From: a virus
Virus record (IMG/VR): IMGVR_UViG_3300030103_003222
Coordinates: 18,762-82,761 of that record
Length of the DNA: 64,000 nt
Reading direction: 5' to 3' (one strand)
A program made the position numbers and the translations under genes. Of this stretch, positions 6,801 to 15,608 are shown in pieces. The notes beneath the pieces were generated by a model, which worked only from the letters and a program-made list of their open reading frames with translations, had not been told where the DNA came from and did no database searches. The first letter of the stretch is position 1, and each line of letters starts with the position of its first letter.

Positions 6801-9693
6801 AAGCGAGTTTGACCCATCGAAAGATGACTTCAGCAGACGCGCGCATGTGAACAAGAAGTTCGACATGGACATGGCTGCTGTGACTTCTCGCGCTCGTCAG
6901 ATGTTTCAGTCTGCGCTCAAGACGCATCCTGAACACTTCAACCCAAACAACCCACAGTTCATCCCTAACGTCGTTCAGTTGTTCCATGCTGCTGAGAAGG
7001 ACCTTCTCATGAACGGAGGTGAACAACATGGACTCAAGACGTGGGGCTACGCAGTCGGGGAAAAGCCGGGTGCCTCGCTTGAAGAAGAGATTGGTGGCGA
7101 CCTTTCTTCTTCACCTGCGAAGGTGTTGGCTCACGGACTGAATCTCGTCAACGAAGATATGCGCATTAACATGAACTCCTCGAACGCTCGCATTCTCGAC
7201 GTGCTTCGGATTCCCGAGGACCAGCGCGACCAAGCCCATATCGAAATGGCTGAGCGCATCAAAGAGCAGTTAGAAGGCCACACTGAGAACGCCGTCATCA
7301 TGACTGTCGGTGAGGCACTTCGACAGGGCATTTCACCAAAGGTGCAGACAAGTCGAGGCGTTCAAACCATTCCTGCCCCTTACGACATGGAGACTCCTGA
7401 CGCTGAAGGTCCTGTTGACCACTGGGCAGCCAGCAAGGCACACTACCGTGGCCTCATCCCATTGAAGAAAGAAGTCGGGGAGACGGCGTATAAGCGAGCG
7501 CGGCGTCAGGCAGACGCTTGGGCGAAAGGCGCCGCTCGCAACATCCCTCGATATTTCACTGAGCATCGACAACTTGGTTTGTTTGGTGATGACCGCAAAC
7601 AGGAAGCGGAGCAGCATGGCCTCATGATGGTGCCACTCGAACGCCAGTTTCAAGGCACGGACAGAACGGGAATTGCGCTCGCGCAGCATGAGATTGAGAA
7701 CGCCATGCACGCCGTGCTGATGTTCTCACCCGGACATCCCGGCTTCGACCCCGCCGTGATGCAGGGAGCCAAGAAGGCCACCATGGGCAACGTGAAACAC
7801 GCTGAGTGGCAAGAAGTCCCAGTCGGTCCTGTGCACCCTGATTCACAAGGCGTCATCAACACTCATTACACGGGCGGTCTGATGGACCGAGGTGTTGTCA
7901 TCGCTCCCCCGTCCATCGGTTTCTCTGTAGGGAAGGGACGAGAGCCGACCGTTGGCACCAACATCGTGGGCGATGTCCGCCGCGTTCTTCCCAGTAAGGA
8001 GCAGATGGCGATGGTCACTGGAGCCGAGATGACCGAGACGGCTCTCAACAATGGCTTCCCATATGTGCAGCAACAAGCCCAGCACTTCTCTGTCGACCCG
8101 TTCACAGGCACCGCGCCCGTAGACGGCGGCTATGACCTCATTCACACCAGCGACCCTGTCGAGACACTGATGGTGCTTCTTGACCCTCAAGCCCTGCTGA
8201 AGAGTGATGAAAGCCGGCCACCGCCTGTGTTGGCGATGCACCGCATTTTTGCTCTACGCGACCTCGACTCGTTGCGTGGCTTCAGCGATGACTGGGCTGT
8301 TTCGGGCCTTCCCCGTGGTGAGCGCCTTATCGTCAAGCGCGAAAGTGACGATGTCACAGCGTATGACGAAGGTGGGGAGGATGTAAAACTCAAGCCTGCT
8401 GACGTCAAGCAGTTCAAGGCCTTGGCCGACAGCGACTACGTGATTGACGTTGTGCGGGCAAAGAAGGAGTTCGTCGTCTATGACCTGCTGTCCTATGACG
8501 ACAACAATGTGTCGGACATGCTGTTGCGTGAGCGCATCAAACTCTTGCGCGCTCAATTCGACAGCCACGAGCACGTCATTGTCCCCGGCCCGCACAATTT
8601 CCGCATGACCGACCGTGAAGGGCTTGAAGCCGTGGTCGAGGCCTTGTCACCTGACCACGATTACCTGATGCTACGCGATGCGACTTCGACTTACATGAAG
8701 GGAGAGCGACGCCATCCGAAGTGGTTTATGCTCCGCAAAGACAAGGTCTTGTCCTTCATGGTGCTCGACGCTCGTGGGAAAGGACCGTTCGTCTATCGCC
8801 TCGGTGCTGGACCTGTCGACGCTGAGGACAGCGGGAACCGTGTGGTCGAACACGAAGGTAAGCACTACGTTGACGTCGGCACGGTGCGCAGCCCCAAGCC
8901 ATTCAATGAAGGCGACGTCATCCAAGTCCGCGTGTCTGGTGTTCGCGTTAAGCGCGACAACAAGACCTACGACGTCACCGTGTCCAATGTGAAAGGCACG
9001 AGTGAGGACGAGTCCCCCGCTTCGCTGGAAACACTCAGTCTTCTGACCAAGTCCCATCCCATTATCGCCGTGCCCTTCGACGTCACCATGGGTAGCGAAC
9101 GGCTAACGCTGGACATCTCCGAAGTGGACAGCATCACGTATCGCTTGGAGAAATCACAACACGGTGTGTGGGCCATTGAGGGGCGTGCAGCGCTCGGTGC
9201 TGTGCAAAAGAGCGACTACGCCATGCGCCTCGCAGAAAGTCTGCGACCTCTGTGGATGGAAGCAGCGGCTCTCATCTCAAAGGGAACAGAGAAAGTCCGT
9301 AGCATGACCGAACCCAAGAATCAACGGCAATCGGCCAAAGAGTCTGCGGGTATCATCGAGGAAGACGATGAAGAGGCCATCCTCAAGCCAAAGAAGGTCG
9401 AGGTGATGGCTAAGACGCTGATGCGAATTGCCGACTTGATGGACCGCATCGAGAAAGAGCGCATGACTGGCGGTCCCGGTGCCCGTGGCTTCTCGTTTGA
9501 CGCAGGGAGTCAGGTTGAGTCGCCTCGTGGACCCACTCGTTTGACCTCCGAAGAGTCGCTACCTGACTGGGACATGAAGGAGCGCCCCACTGAGGACCCC
9601 GAGGAAGAATACCCTGAAGCGCGTCGTAAGCGTCTGAAAGACAAAAATGAGCGGCAGTCTACCGATTTGGAAGAAAACGTCGACTCATATTGA
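3892..9693 (+). CDS. 1933-residue head-region protein with DNA-ligase-like domain
   Basis: A very large protein between portal and prohead protease. Residues 1 to about 1450 are mixed helical sequence that I cannot place. Residues about 1465-1620 resemble the nucleotidyltransferase domain of ATP-dependent DNA ligases: a motif-I-like lysine at 1482 (VKRESDD), FVVYDLLSYDD around 1527-1537, LRERIKLLRAQF next, then LMLRDATSTYMKGERR around 1592-1607 and W1611. Residues about 1620-1705 look like the following OB fold (KHYVDVG, then FNEGDVIQVRV). Key positions are altered: motif I lacks the usual KxDG and the motif IV lysine is arginine 1595. The C-terminus is acidic and Lys-rich. GTG 3892 follows GGTGAGCCTGT after the upstream stop. 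It may be packaged in the head; whether it has enzyme activity is open. Confidence 0.7.
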   Translation: MEEDPAEVYIRARNDLLKSAVDFHDYEDNIANYAFAKLSLEHHGIEFEPLWEDRLCESILKSAFRTKLDAEPALSENALLDLQVNNPELAREYAEALGELKDARNAMSGSVSVDEMLSFGKLSDRVAALEAQVTGRSTEQQKEEGALGGNISDEAARIPQHTFSDRIVEHSLRDIHRMWPQVKPIGRYDESFLSDGHGLLSYDPTDPTGRPMWARLLRGFYLPQPYQKGDKNLRMSLAERYASAELAHLKANKGKRAFEPRKRSGAEDEEHIPHFGPLMSTSHAVYEQAYQAWRQSRGGKLSELMVFADTENPVERDYRMREEHFKAVEDHAWFSTGIGGNVDPKSTMSQEEIAERGINDPESLEEYDIDHGFGIWPYLLGLDFLPPADMHRVLKHIDEHGTDKADQQIVKLSGPVPFIDMGRVKRDFAQRFTPLFHAAARNAHHPGATMRKRNEGSRLTDARGFEGLERDNLFYALSHTPHPSNPDRTLRDFVNERFSRYMNPGDTEDDVVDENYPIPNITAALAKNMEGNTPEENRELLGRLKPAYAHSEHSVNWFLGRDKDGALINDHPLYPDATDANHPAGQEDLIERLHDASDELTDAVMSSKFSRDIDAFYHLGNNVPSLDDIPESERESWLRADDGSLLGLAHYWGKPFHYEGGYGKHPKMLIEMLHQMWPGERSPFGQLEGGRITPNEDALGLTSRYISMGFAPETQHAGSPRVQLSFFNASQPRSETAKRRSRTRNQAAFHGKVSTSPAYSNSVAGKSDDEIRQVTGGKVQKFSLDNTGWTTGDSYGAIGSKQRFTMRERASRWWHWLATRMRTGSGEIPDKFHSQQEMEAGNVERTRGTKREFDRLQGWADKDKTSSKKFAEMLDEAGHDEAVDEITLNHLSDTQLALEEALQEEFSSSFKDEIGNASSEEVQALIAGVEDPNKRADMMRRFREIYDSSGIVDAHREFDEMMESYERVGESEFDPSKDDFSRRAHVNKKFDMDMAAVTSRARQMFQSALKTHPEHFNPNNPQFIPNVVQLFHAAEKDLLMNGGEQHGLKTWGYAVGEKPGASLEEEIGGDLSSSPAKVLAHGLNLVNEDMRINMNSSNARILDVLRIPEDQRDQAHIEMAERIKEQLEGHTENAVIMTVGEALRQGISPKVQTSRGVQTIPAPYDMETPDAEGPVDHWAASKAHYRGLIPLKKEVGETAYKRARRQADAWAKGAARNIPRYFTEHRQLGLFGDDRKQEAEQHGLMMVPLERQFQGTDRTGIALAQHEIENAMHAVLMFSPGHPGFDPAVMQGAKKATMGNVKHAEWQEVPVGPVHPDSQGVINTHYTGGLMDRGVVIAPPSIGFSVGKGREPTVGTNIVGDVRRVLPSKEQMAMVTGAEMTETALNNGFPYVQQQAQHFSVDPFTGTAPVDGGYDLIHTSDPVETLMVLLDPQALLKSDESRPPPVLAMHRIFALRDLDSLRGFSDDWAVSGLPRGERLIVKRESDDVTAYDEGGEDVKLKPADVKQFKALADSDYVIDVVRAKKEFVVYDLLSYDDNNVSDMLLRERIKLLRAQFDSHEHVIVPGPHNFRMTDREGLEAVVEALSPDHDYLMLRDATSTYMKGERRHPKWFMLRKDKVLSFMVLDARGKGPFVYRLGAGPVDAEDSGNRVVEHEGKHYVDVGTVRSPKPFNEGDVIQVRVSGVRVKRDNKTYDVTVSNVKGTSEDESPASLETLSLLTKSHPIIAVPFDVTMGSERLTLDISEVDSITYRLEKSQHGVWAIEGRAALGAVQKSDYAMRLAESLRPLWMEAAALISKGTEKVRSMTEPKNQRQSAKESAGIIEEDDEEAILKPKKVEVMAKTLMRIADLMDRIEKERMTGGPGARGFSFDAGSQVESPRGPTRLTSEESLPDWDMKERPTEDPEEEYPEARRKRLKDKNERQSTDLEENVDSY

Positions 9694-9700
9694 TGCCGCC

Positions 9701-9708
9701 TTATTTAT
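9701..9708 (+). promoter_or_regulatory. Possible TATA box before capsid genes
   Basis: TTATTTAT lies in the 44-base gap between the giant head protein and the protease gene. An archaeal start site about 26 bases downstream would fall near 9731, just before GTG 9738. The upstream BRE position (CCGCC) is not purine-rich, so the case rests on the TATA-like octamer alone. Confidence 0.3.
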
Positions 9709-9737
9709 GTAGGTGAACACACCAACGGGGGATTAGT

Positions 9738-11114
9738 GTGCTACTCCGAAGCAGCAATCAGTCCGGCCTCACTCTCCTCAAGGGGAGCAGTGACCTCGTC
9801 GTTGCTGGCTATGCTTCAGTAGAACTCGTAGACAAACAGGGGGACTTGATTACACGGTCGGCGCTTAAGGACGCGTTCAAGAAGTTCATGTCCGACCCCA
9901 AGTATTCAAACGTCCAATTAGCACACTCAAACATTCAAGTCGGAGAAGTAATACCGTCATACACAGACAACGAAGGGAGGTTTTGGAAGAGCGAGGTTGA
10001 TGATGCGGGAATGTTCGTCGTCGTCAAACTGAGAAATGACATCGAGAAAGCCCGAGAAGTGGCCGCCGAGATTCGTAAAGGAAACCTTGCAGGATTCAGC
10101 ATCGGGGGACAAGCGTTCAAGCGAGTTCACAAAGCAGACGCGAATCACGGCTCATATCAGGAAATCTCCAAACTCGAACTTCACGAAATCACAATCTGCG
10201 AAAAAGGAATCAACCCCGAAGCCACATTCAAAATCCTAAAGGAAGACACTGAAAACAACAAGGTGAGTAAAATGACTGACGATGTAATGAACCAAATGAA
10301 CAGCGTGTTGGAGCGACTGGAAGGTCGCCTCGATGACATGGAAAAGGGCATGCCTCCTCAACTGAAGGAGCACATGGAAGACAAGAAGTCCAAGAAGGAC
10401 GACAAGGAAAAGGCCGCATATAAGGCTGAAGCCGAAGAGGACGAGAAGGAGAAGAAGGACGAGAAGAAGAAGTCCGAGTTCTCCGACGTCATCACGGCCG
10501 AATACCTCGACTGGATGGAGAACACCCTCAAGTCCGCTGGTGTGGACACTGATGGTGCTCGCGCCCACTTCGACGGCATCACCAAGGCCAACCTCGGCTC
10601 CACCCCCGAGTCCATCGGTGACGGCGCTTCCTACTTTGCTGGGCAGGTCAACGGCCGTGCTCAGGAAGGCGGCTCCCCGTCCACCAACGCTCTTGCTCGC
10701 GCCGGCCTCTCTCGTGGCGGCGGCGGCGAAGTCAGCAAGGGTGACTTCCTCACCTCCATTGACCCCGTCAGCGCCGAAGAGGCCTACGAGGTCTTCAAGG
10801 CCGCTAAGCAGGAAGAAGAACTCCGCAAGGCCCTTGAAGGAAACTTTGAGCAGCGCTACACTCATGAGCGCACGGTCGAAGTTCAGAAGGCTCAGGCCCA
10901 AGCGTTTGACCCTCGCGGTCCCCTCGATGAAGTCATGAAGGCGCTCGGCGCCCTCAATGAGCGCATCGACAACCTGTCTACCGGCGGCGGCACCACGCTC
11001 GCCAAGTCGGCTGACGCTGCCCCGACGGTCGCTGTCCCTGAGACGGCTGACCTCGCCAGCATGTCATGGGATGAGGTCCACTCGCTCGCGAACCGAGCGA
11101 TTCGTGGAGAGTGA
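9738..11114 (+). CDS. Prohead protease fused to scaffold-like domain
   Basis: Residues 1-165 match the HK97 prohead protease family (U35/S78): VVAGYASVELVDKQGD, the catalytic His63 in LAHS, the nucleophile Ser121 in GFSIGG, and LHEITICEKGINPEA. This enzyme matures the capsid after assembly. Residues about 175-260 are a charged Lys/Glu coiled coil, and the rest is low-complexity with another coiled coil (VMKALGALNERI), ending in MSWDEVHSLANRA. Protease followed by a long helical region is typical of fused protease-scaffold proteins, in which the C-terminus binds the capsid protein. The gene sits directly before the major capsid gene. The C-terminal motif recurs in the protein at 2744-3079. Confidence 0.9.
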   Translation: MLLRSSNQSGLTLLKGSSDLVVAGYASVELVDKQGDLITRSALKDAFKKFMSDPKYSNVQLAHSNIQVGEVIPSYTDNEGRFWKSEVDDAGMFVVVKLRNDIEKAREVAAEIRKGNLAGFSIGGQAFKRVHKADANHGSYQEISKLELHEITICEKGINPEATFKILKEDTENNKVSKMTDDVMNQMNSVLERLEGRLDDMEKGMPPQLKEHMEDKKSKKDDKEKAAYKAEAEEDEKEKKDEKKKSEFSDVITAEYLDWMENTLKSAGVDTDGARAHFDGITKANLGSTPESIGDGASYFAGQVNGRAQEGGSPSTNALARAGLSRGGGGEVSKGDFLTSIDPVSAEEAYEVFKAAKQEEELRKALEGNFEQRYTHERTVEVQKAQAQAFDPRGPLDEVMKALGALNERIDNLSTGGGTTLAKSADAAPTVAVPETADLASMSWDEVHSLANRAIRGE

Positions 11115-11150
11115 GCAATCACCAAACACACAAAATGAGGAGTGAATAAT

Positions 11151-12329
11151 ATGGCACGAAACTACGTCCGAACTGTTACCGACATGGAGCGCTATTACTA
11201 CGGCGCCGGAAACGCGATGGGATATTCCTACAGCGGCTCTGAATTGCTCAAGGCTGACGCACCGATGCTGTCCACCACTGGTGGCACCTATCAGGCCATC
11301 TACGGCCGCAAAGTGTGGTCCCAATTGAACCAAGAGTTCAACGCCTTCTCCATCCTTCCCAAGAAGCCTTGGGAGCGAAGTGGATGGCGCGTCATCACCG
11401 CCAAGCCTAACGGCGGCTCTCTGAGCGGCGGAATCGCTGAGAACGGCACCCTGCCGGAAACCATCAAGCCTACCTTCCAGCACGTTGCTGCGAAGCCCAA
11501 GACCATCGCTCACACCTTCGACCTGAGCGAAGTCGCCATCTTCTTGTCCGACAAGGACGACGGCCTCGGTGACATGCGCGCCGTGATGAAGGAAGAGATG
11601 GGTAAGCACCACGCTGAGATGGTGAACCTGATGCTCACCACCGACGTCAGCACCGTTGCGGGCAACAACTTCGAGTCCCTCGACCGCATTACCGCTGCCG
11701 ACGGTGGCTCCAGCCCCTCCAACAACGCTGGTCTGAAGACGGCTGGCGGCAACCAACACGTTGACGCCGCCTCCGACCTCGACATCTACAGCATCGCCCG
11801 CGCCTCAAACTCGTGGTCCCACGCTGAGATGAACTGCGCCAACGACACCACGGCGGGCAACAAGCGTGTGCTCTCCCTCGACTTGCTCGACACGATGTTC
11901 CAGCAGATGTGGGAGCGCGGTGGCAACCCCAAGGTCATCCTGACGGGCTACGACACCCTGATGCGCCTCCAGCAACTCTTGCAGGCGCAGCAGCGCTTCA
12001 TGGAAGAGAAGCGTGTGACGCCCACCTACAACGGTGTGAAGGGTGTTCCCGGTATCGAAGCCGGTTTCATCGTCGCTACCTACAACGGTGTGCCCATCAT
12101 CCCCTCGAAGGACGTCAACGACGACGATGGCCTCGCCCGCATGTATTTCCTCGACACTGACTACCTCTACTTCAGCACGGCCATCCCCACGCAATACTTC
12201 GAGTCCGGCATCGAGACTGGCGACCCATTCGCCATCAACCGTCTTGGTCAGGAAGGCCTCTACCGCACGATGGGCGAGGTTTGGACGACTTTCTTTGGAG
12301 CGCAGGGCCAAATCCGCGACCTTAAGTGA
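11151..12329 (+). CDS. Major capsid protein, HK97 fold
   Basis: 392 residues from ATG 11151, preceded by TGAGGAGTGA. An in-frame GTG at 11142 lies inside that ribosome-binding site and is less likely. It follows the protease-scaffold gene, as expected for HK97-like capsid proteins. Sequence hallmarks are the E-loop-like KPNGGSLSGGIAENGTLPE, the P-domain helix KEEMGKHHAEMVNLML, and the C-terminal GVPIIPSKDV followed by RMYFLDTDYLYF. Its flanking spacers (11115-11150 and 12330-12360) are longer and more A-rich than elsewhere in the operon, which may help heavy translation. No zinc motifs are present. Confidence 0.88.
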   Translation: MARNYVRTVTDMERYYYGAGNAMGYSYSGSELLKADAPMLSTTGGTYQAIYGRKVWSQLNQEFNAFSILPKKPWERSGWRVITAKPNGGSLSGGIAENGTLPETIKPTFQHVAAKPKTIAHTFDLSEVAIFLSDKDDGLGDMRAVMKEEMGKHHAEMVNLMLTTDVSTVAGNNFESLDRITAADGGSSPSNNAGLKTAGGNQHVDAASDLDIYSIARASNSWSHAEMNCANDTTAGNKRVLSLDLLDTMFQQMWERGGNPKVILTGYDTLMRLQQLLQAQQRFMEEKRVTPTYNGVKGVPGIEAGFIVATYNGVPIIPSKDVNDDDGLARMYFLDTDYLYFSTAIPTQYFESGIETGDPFAINRLGQEGLYRTMGEVWTTFFGAQGQIRDLK

Positions 12330-12360
12330 ACACAAAAAAAACAACACGGAGTGATTAAAC

Positions 12361-12783
12361 ATGGAAGAACTTACACTGTCTGGAACTGCAACTGCGACCC
12401 TTGTGGGCGCATGGGAACTTCGCGCTGGCTCTCAGTCCACCACCGAGTGGCAAGACGGAGCCGCTGACACCTCCTACCCCGGAGGCGGTCCCGGCACCTT
12501 TAGTGCTGTGAACAGCGACGGAGCGAACGGCTACGACCCCGCCCCGAAGATGGCTCTGATTTCCCTCACTGGAGTGGCGGACAACGAAACCGTCATCCTT
12601 GGAGGAGGAATCTCCTCTATCTACGCGGCCTTCATCCAAGAGAACGACGCTACGCCTGTCAACGACGCTCACGGGAGCAACAACATGGCGCTTGACATCT
12701 CGCGGAGTGGAACCACCGTCACGCTTCACGTTGTTGGCGGAGCCGCTGACATCATCGCTGACTTGATGGTCCTCTATTCGTGA
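12361..12783 (+). CDS. Probable capsid decoration protein
   Basis: 140 residues, beta-rich and rich in Gly, Ala, Ser and Thr, with no charged clusters. It lies directly after the capsid gene, behind an A-rich spacer with GGAGTGAT before ATG. Position and composition suggest a head decoration or stabilisation protein. No family is recognised by motif. Confidence 0.6.
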   Translation: MEELTLSGTATATLVGAWELRAGSQSTTEWQDGAADTSYPGGGPGTFSAVNSDGANGYDPAPKMALISLTGVADNETVILGGGISSIYAAFIQENDATPVNDAHGSNNMALDISRSGTTVTLHVVGGAADIIADLMVLYS

Positions 12784-12793
12784 GGTGGGCTGA

Positions 12794-13198
12794 GTGCCGA
12801 CCATTACCTACATCGGTAGGCGCTTCCAAAAGCGCTGCGTCGACCCGTCGCATCCAAACTGGATTCGTGGCGAATCACGTGAGGTCACGGCTGCTTGGCT
12901 TGACCGCTACATGCCGAGGGTCGACATGACCCATTACGTCATCGAAGGCTGGGAGCCGAAGGTTCCCGAGGCTGAAACGGTTGACGCTGGCAACGACGGC
13001 GTCCCTGACGAGGGCTGGAACCGCAAGGACATCGCTACGTGGCTCGCTGGCTACGACATCAAGCCCAAGGGCTACGCAACCAAATCCACACTGCTCGAAC
13101 TCGTCGCTACTGTTATGAGTCCTGACGGTGTGGCCGAGACTGAAGAGATGGTGGCCGAGTCCGCTGAATCTGAAGAAGAATCCACAGAGAGTGAGTGA
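12794..13198 (+). CDS. HeH/LEM-like small protein with acidic tail
   Basis: 134 residues. Residues 1-60 are basic to neutral (YIGRRFQKRC). Residues about 74-105, WNRKDIATWLAGYDIKPKG followed by TKSTLLELV, have the helix-extended-loop-helix pattern of HeH, LEM and SAP modules, which often bind nucleic acid or proteins. The C-terminus is strongly acidic, mostly Glu and Ser. GTG 12794 follows the upstream stop within TGAGGTGGGCTGA. A second protein of the same plan lies at 18376-18906, so the pair may act as head and tail accessory proteins. Confidence 0.6.
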   Translation: MPTITYIGRRFQKRCVDPSHPNWIRGESREVTAAWLDRYMPRVDMTHYVIEGWEPKVPEAETVDAGNDGVPDEGWNRKDIATWLAGYDIKPKGYATKSTLLELVATVMSPDGVAETEEMVAESAESEEESTESE

Positions 13199-13200
13199 AC

Positions 13201-13512
13201 ATGACGACGCTAACGATTGACCCCCGACCAACCTACTTTGGCGACCGCATGATTGTGACCGGCTCCTATGCTGCCGGACGCACTGAAATCGCTCTTGGCA
13301 GCCTTCTCGCAAGCATTGACGCGTTCATCCTGAACCCGTCCGCAGTCACCGCTCAGGTGGTTGACACGACGCCTGCTGACGACGGCGGCACTGCCGGCAC
13401 CCTGAATCTCTTGGACGTCGCGACCGTTGACGGGACCACTGTGACCATCGCCGGGGCTGCGGCAGGAACGACTGTTGCTGGCACTTTCCTTGCTATCGGT
13501 CGCCGCTCCTGA
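13201..13512 (+). CDS. Small beta-rich head protein
   Basis: 103 residues from ATG 13201 (GTG at 13195 is an in-frame alternative). It is rich in Thr, Ala, Gly and Val, with alternating hydrophobics that predict beta strands. Composition resembles the putative decoration protein at 12361-12783. No family is recognised. It is part of the tightly spaced head operon. Confidence 0.6.
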   Translation: MTTLTIDPRPTYFGDRMIVTGSYAAGRTEIALGSLLASIDAFILNPSAVTAQVVDTTPADDGGTAGTLNLLDVATVDGTTVTIAGAAAGTTVAGTFLAIGRRS

Positions 13513-13525
13513 AGGCGGTGATTGA

Positions 13526-13699
13526 TTGGCAAAGACCGTGACCATTCTCGGCCCCTTCGCGCAGAAGGACTTCAACAACTCCACTGCACGCACGGTTGTC
13601 GAGACGGCCATTAGCACCGCTATTGGCTCCAACACCTGCGTGTCGGCTGACCCACATCTCATCCTCGGGAACATCTACATCTTTGTGACGACTTCCTGA
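13526..13699 (+). CDS. 57-residue virion-region protein, TTG start
   Basis: A short frame from TTG 13526 to TGA 13699, begins MAKTVTILGPFAQKDF and ends NIYIFVTTS. It fills the only space between two genes, and GGTGAT precedes the start by about four bases. The product is beta-rich and hydrophobic at the end, similar in character to the previous gene product. It is easily overlooked because of its length and TTG start. Function is unknown. Confidence 0.6.
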   Translation: MAKTVTILGPFAQKDFNNSTARTVVETAISTAIGSNTCVSADPHLILGNIYIFVTTS

Positions 13700-13701
13700 G
13701 T

Positions 13702-14007
13702 GTGATGGGTATGGGCTTTGAACTGGCGAGCATCGACTTCGATGACATCAGCCGGATGCAAAAGCAAGCCGTCCGCTCCGACGTGGCTCTTGCACCTGAG
13801 ATGGTGAACCCTGAAGACCCTCTCAAGGGCGTAGTCAAAGAACAGCGCAACCGCAACAGCGAGATTGGCGATGTTCTCAACATCGGCTCAGGGACGCGCT
13901 GCAAGCACTGCGGCATGCTGCACTTCATGTGGCGTGAGAACTGCGGCTCTTGCGGCAAGCCCATGGAGTATAACCTCGGCCACCGTGATGAGGGGGCAAG
14001 AGAGTAA
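13702..14007 (+). CDS. Small zinc-ribbon protein of head module
   Basis: About 100 residues. Numbering from ATG 13705, C66, C69, C80 and C83 (CKHCG, then CGSCG) form a C4 zinc ribbon near the C-terminus; the N-terminal two thirds is charged and probably helical. GTG 13702 and ATG 13705 are both possible starts and neither has a strong ribosome-binding site. The stop overlaps the next ATG (TAATG), indicating coupling to the head-tail adaptor gene. Zinc ribbons also occur in the portal, so metal-stabilised folds are a theme of this virion. Confidence 0.7.
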   Translation: MMGMGFELASIDFDDISRMQKQAVRSDVALAPEMVNPEDPLKGVVKEQRNRNSEIGDVLNIGSGTRCKHCGMLHFMWRENCGSCGKPMEYNLGHRDEGARE

Positions 14008-15599
14008 TGCCTGTCGTCTTCAACCCCGGTGAGCCTGAGACTCGCCCTCTTGACCCCACCGCGATGGTCTACACGACGCCGCAGAAGGTGGCTGACTACC
14101 TCGGTATTGGGCCACAGGAGCCTGTGCTCGCATCTGCTGACTCTGTGAGCGACGGCGTGTTCATCACTGGCGAAGACTACCGCCGCTGCGGCACCGAGGT
14201 TGGCGACACCATCCTCATCTACAGCGACGCCAACCCTCTTGGCGTTGAGAAAGAGATTACCGGCATCAGCAACGGTGGCACCAGTGGTGTGAAACTGGAG
14301 TTCACCGGCTCTTTCACTCACGCTGATTTTGAGGCGGCAGACAACGCCTACGTGCAGAATCTCGCATCGTTCACCAACGCCAAGGTGGGTCGACAACGCG
14401 GTGTCACCAAGGCGATTGTGCAGGCACGTATTCGTGAGGTGCAAGACAAAATCGACAACATCACGCACACAGCGTGGCGTCCCTACATTGTCGCTGCAGA
14501 GTTCATCAATTTTGACACGTATAAGCCATACAGGCGTCGATATTACACCGATTATGTCGGCACTACACCGCTTCTGTTCCGCAGCGTGCAACAGGTTCTG
14601 CGATTGGAACTGTGGCAGGGTGACGACTACCGTGAGATTTGTGGTGCTGAAGCCCGACTGCAGATTCCTGAAGACGTGCGAGCCATCAGTGGCTCTATTG
14701 TTCTGTCACCCGGAAACGGGACCTCCGTGACGTTGACTGCGGAGAAGGACTCTGCTGCCACGGCCACCACCACCAAGTGGCGCACGGACTTTGACGCCAC
14801 GACCACTGCGCAGAACCTCGCGGACCTCATCAACAAGGAAGACCGCGTCAGCAAGGCGTCTGTTGAGTTCAGCCCTGCCTTCACCCTCGAAGGCTCTACG
14901 TCAAACGTGGCCGTCCACAACGAGTTCCTCGCCTCAGCCAATGCCGAATACGGCACGGGAATCGTCAAACTCTCCAGCATGCGTCAAGCGAAGGGCGGTG
15001 AAGTTTGCAGCCTCGTCTGCACTGACAGCACCATCGGCATCTCACAGACTGCGCAGCAGACCACCGCCTTCAGTGCTGTTGTGGACACCGATGACGTGCA
15101 GGTCACTTCGACTGGGGGCTTTGCCAAGGCGGGTGTTGCGACAGATGGCACCAACGTCTTTCGCTACACCGCAGTGTCCGATACCAAGTTTCTGAACTGC
15201 ACAGCGGTCATCGGCTCGCTCGGCTCACTGAGCGGCAACATCAGTCAACACTTGCTGCAACTCGACTTGCAGGGTGGGAGCGCCAGTGGCGACAACGCCC
15301 GTTTCAAGGACTGGTGGCTCGACCACGACATGGGTATCATTTACTTCAACAACTCATACCCCTTCTTCGAGTGGAACGCCGTCAAGGTGTCCTACATCTA
15401 CGGTGAGCGCTATTTGGAGAAGGCCATTGAGGAGGTCGCCACGAAGATGGTGGTCATTGACCTGCTCATGTCTGATGACCGCAGCGTGCTGCTGCCTGAA
15501 GGGACCAACAACATCGACCTCTCAGCCAAGGTGCAGTTGCTGCAGTCTGAGATTGACCGCATTCTCCCACGGTATCAGGAAATCGTCCTGTTCGAGTGA
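14007..15599 (+). CDS. Probable head-tail adaptor, extended
   Basis: 530 residues. The start (YTTPQKVADYLGI) and the end (YGERYLEKAIEEVATKMVVIDLLMSDD in parts, then KVQLLQSEIDRIL) resemble the helices of head-tail connector proteins that stack under the portal. Between them lie about 300 residues of Ser/Thr/Gly-rich beta sequence that looks inserted. Position between capsid and tail-tube genes supports the role. Bacterial adaptors are usually 100-200 residues, so this one is expanded. Confidence 0.55.
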   Translation: MPVVFNPGEPETRPLDPTAMVYTTPQKVADYLGIGPQEPVLASADSVSDGVFITGEDYRRCGTEVGDTILIYSDANPLGVEKEITGISNGGTSGVKLEFTGSFTHADFEAADNAYVQNLASFTNAKVGRQRGVTKAIVQARIREVQDKIDNITHTAWRPYIVAAEFINFDTYKPYRRRYYTDYVGTTPLLFRSVQQVLRLELWQGDDYREICGAEARLQIPEDVRAISGSIVLSPGNGTSVTLTAEKDSAATATTTKWRTDFDATTTAQNLADLINKEDRVSKASVEFSPAFTLEGSTSNVAVHNEFLASANAEYGTGIVKLSSMRQAKGGEVCSLVCTDSTIGISQTAQQTTAFSAVVDTDDVQVTSTGGFAKAGVATDGTNVFRYTAVSDTKFLNCTAVIGSLGSLSGNISQHLLQLDLQGGSASGDNARFKDWWLDHDMGIIYFNNSYPFFEWNAVKVSYIYGERYLEKAIEEVATKMVVIDLLMSDDRSVLLPEGTNNIDLSAKVQLLQSEIDRILPRYQEIVLFE

Positions 15600-15608
15600 G
15601 GTGGGTGT

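Noticed and set aside
10236-10901. Antisense frame with apparent membrane segments under the scaffold region
   Set aside because: Antisense of a Lys/Glu coiled coil always reads as Leu/Phe/Ser; no ribosome-binding site.
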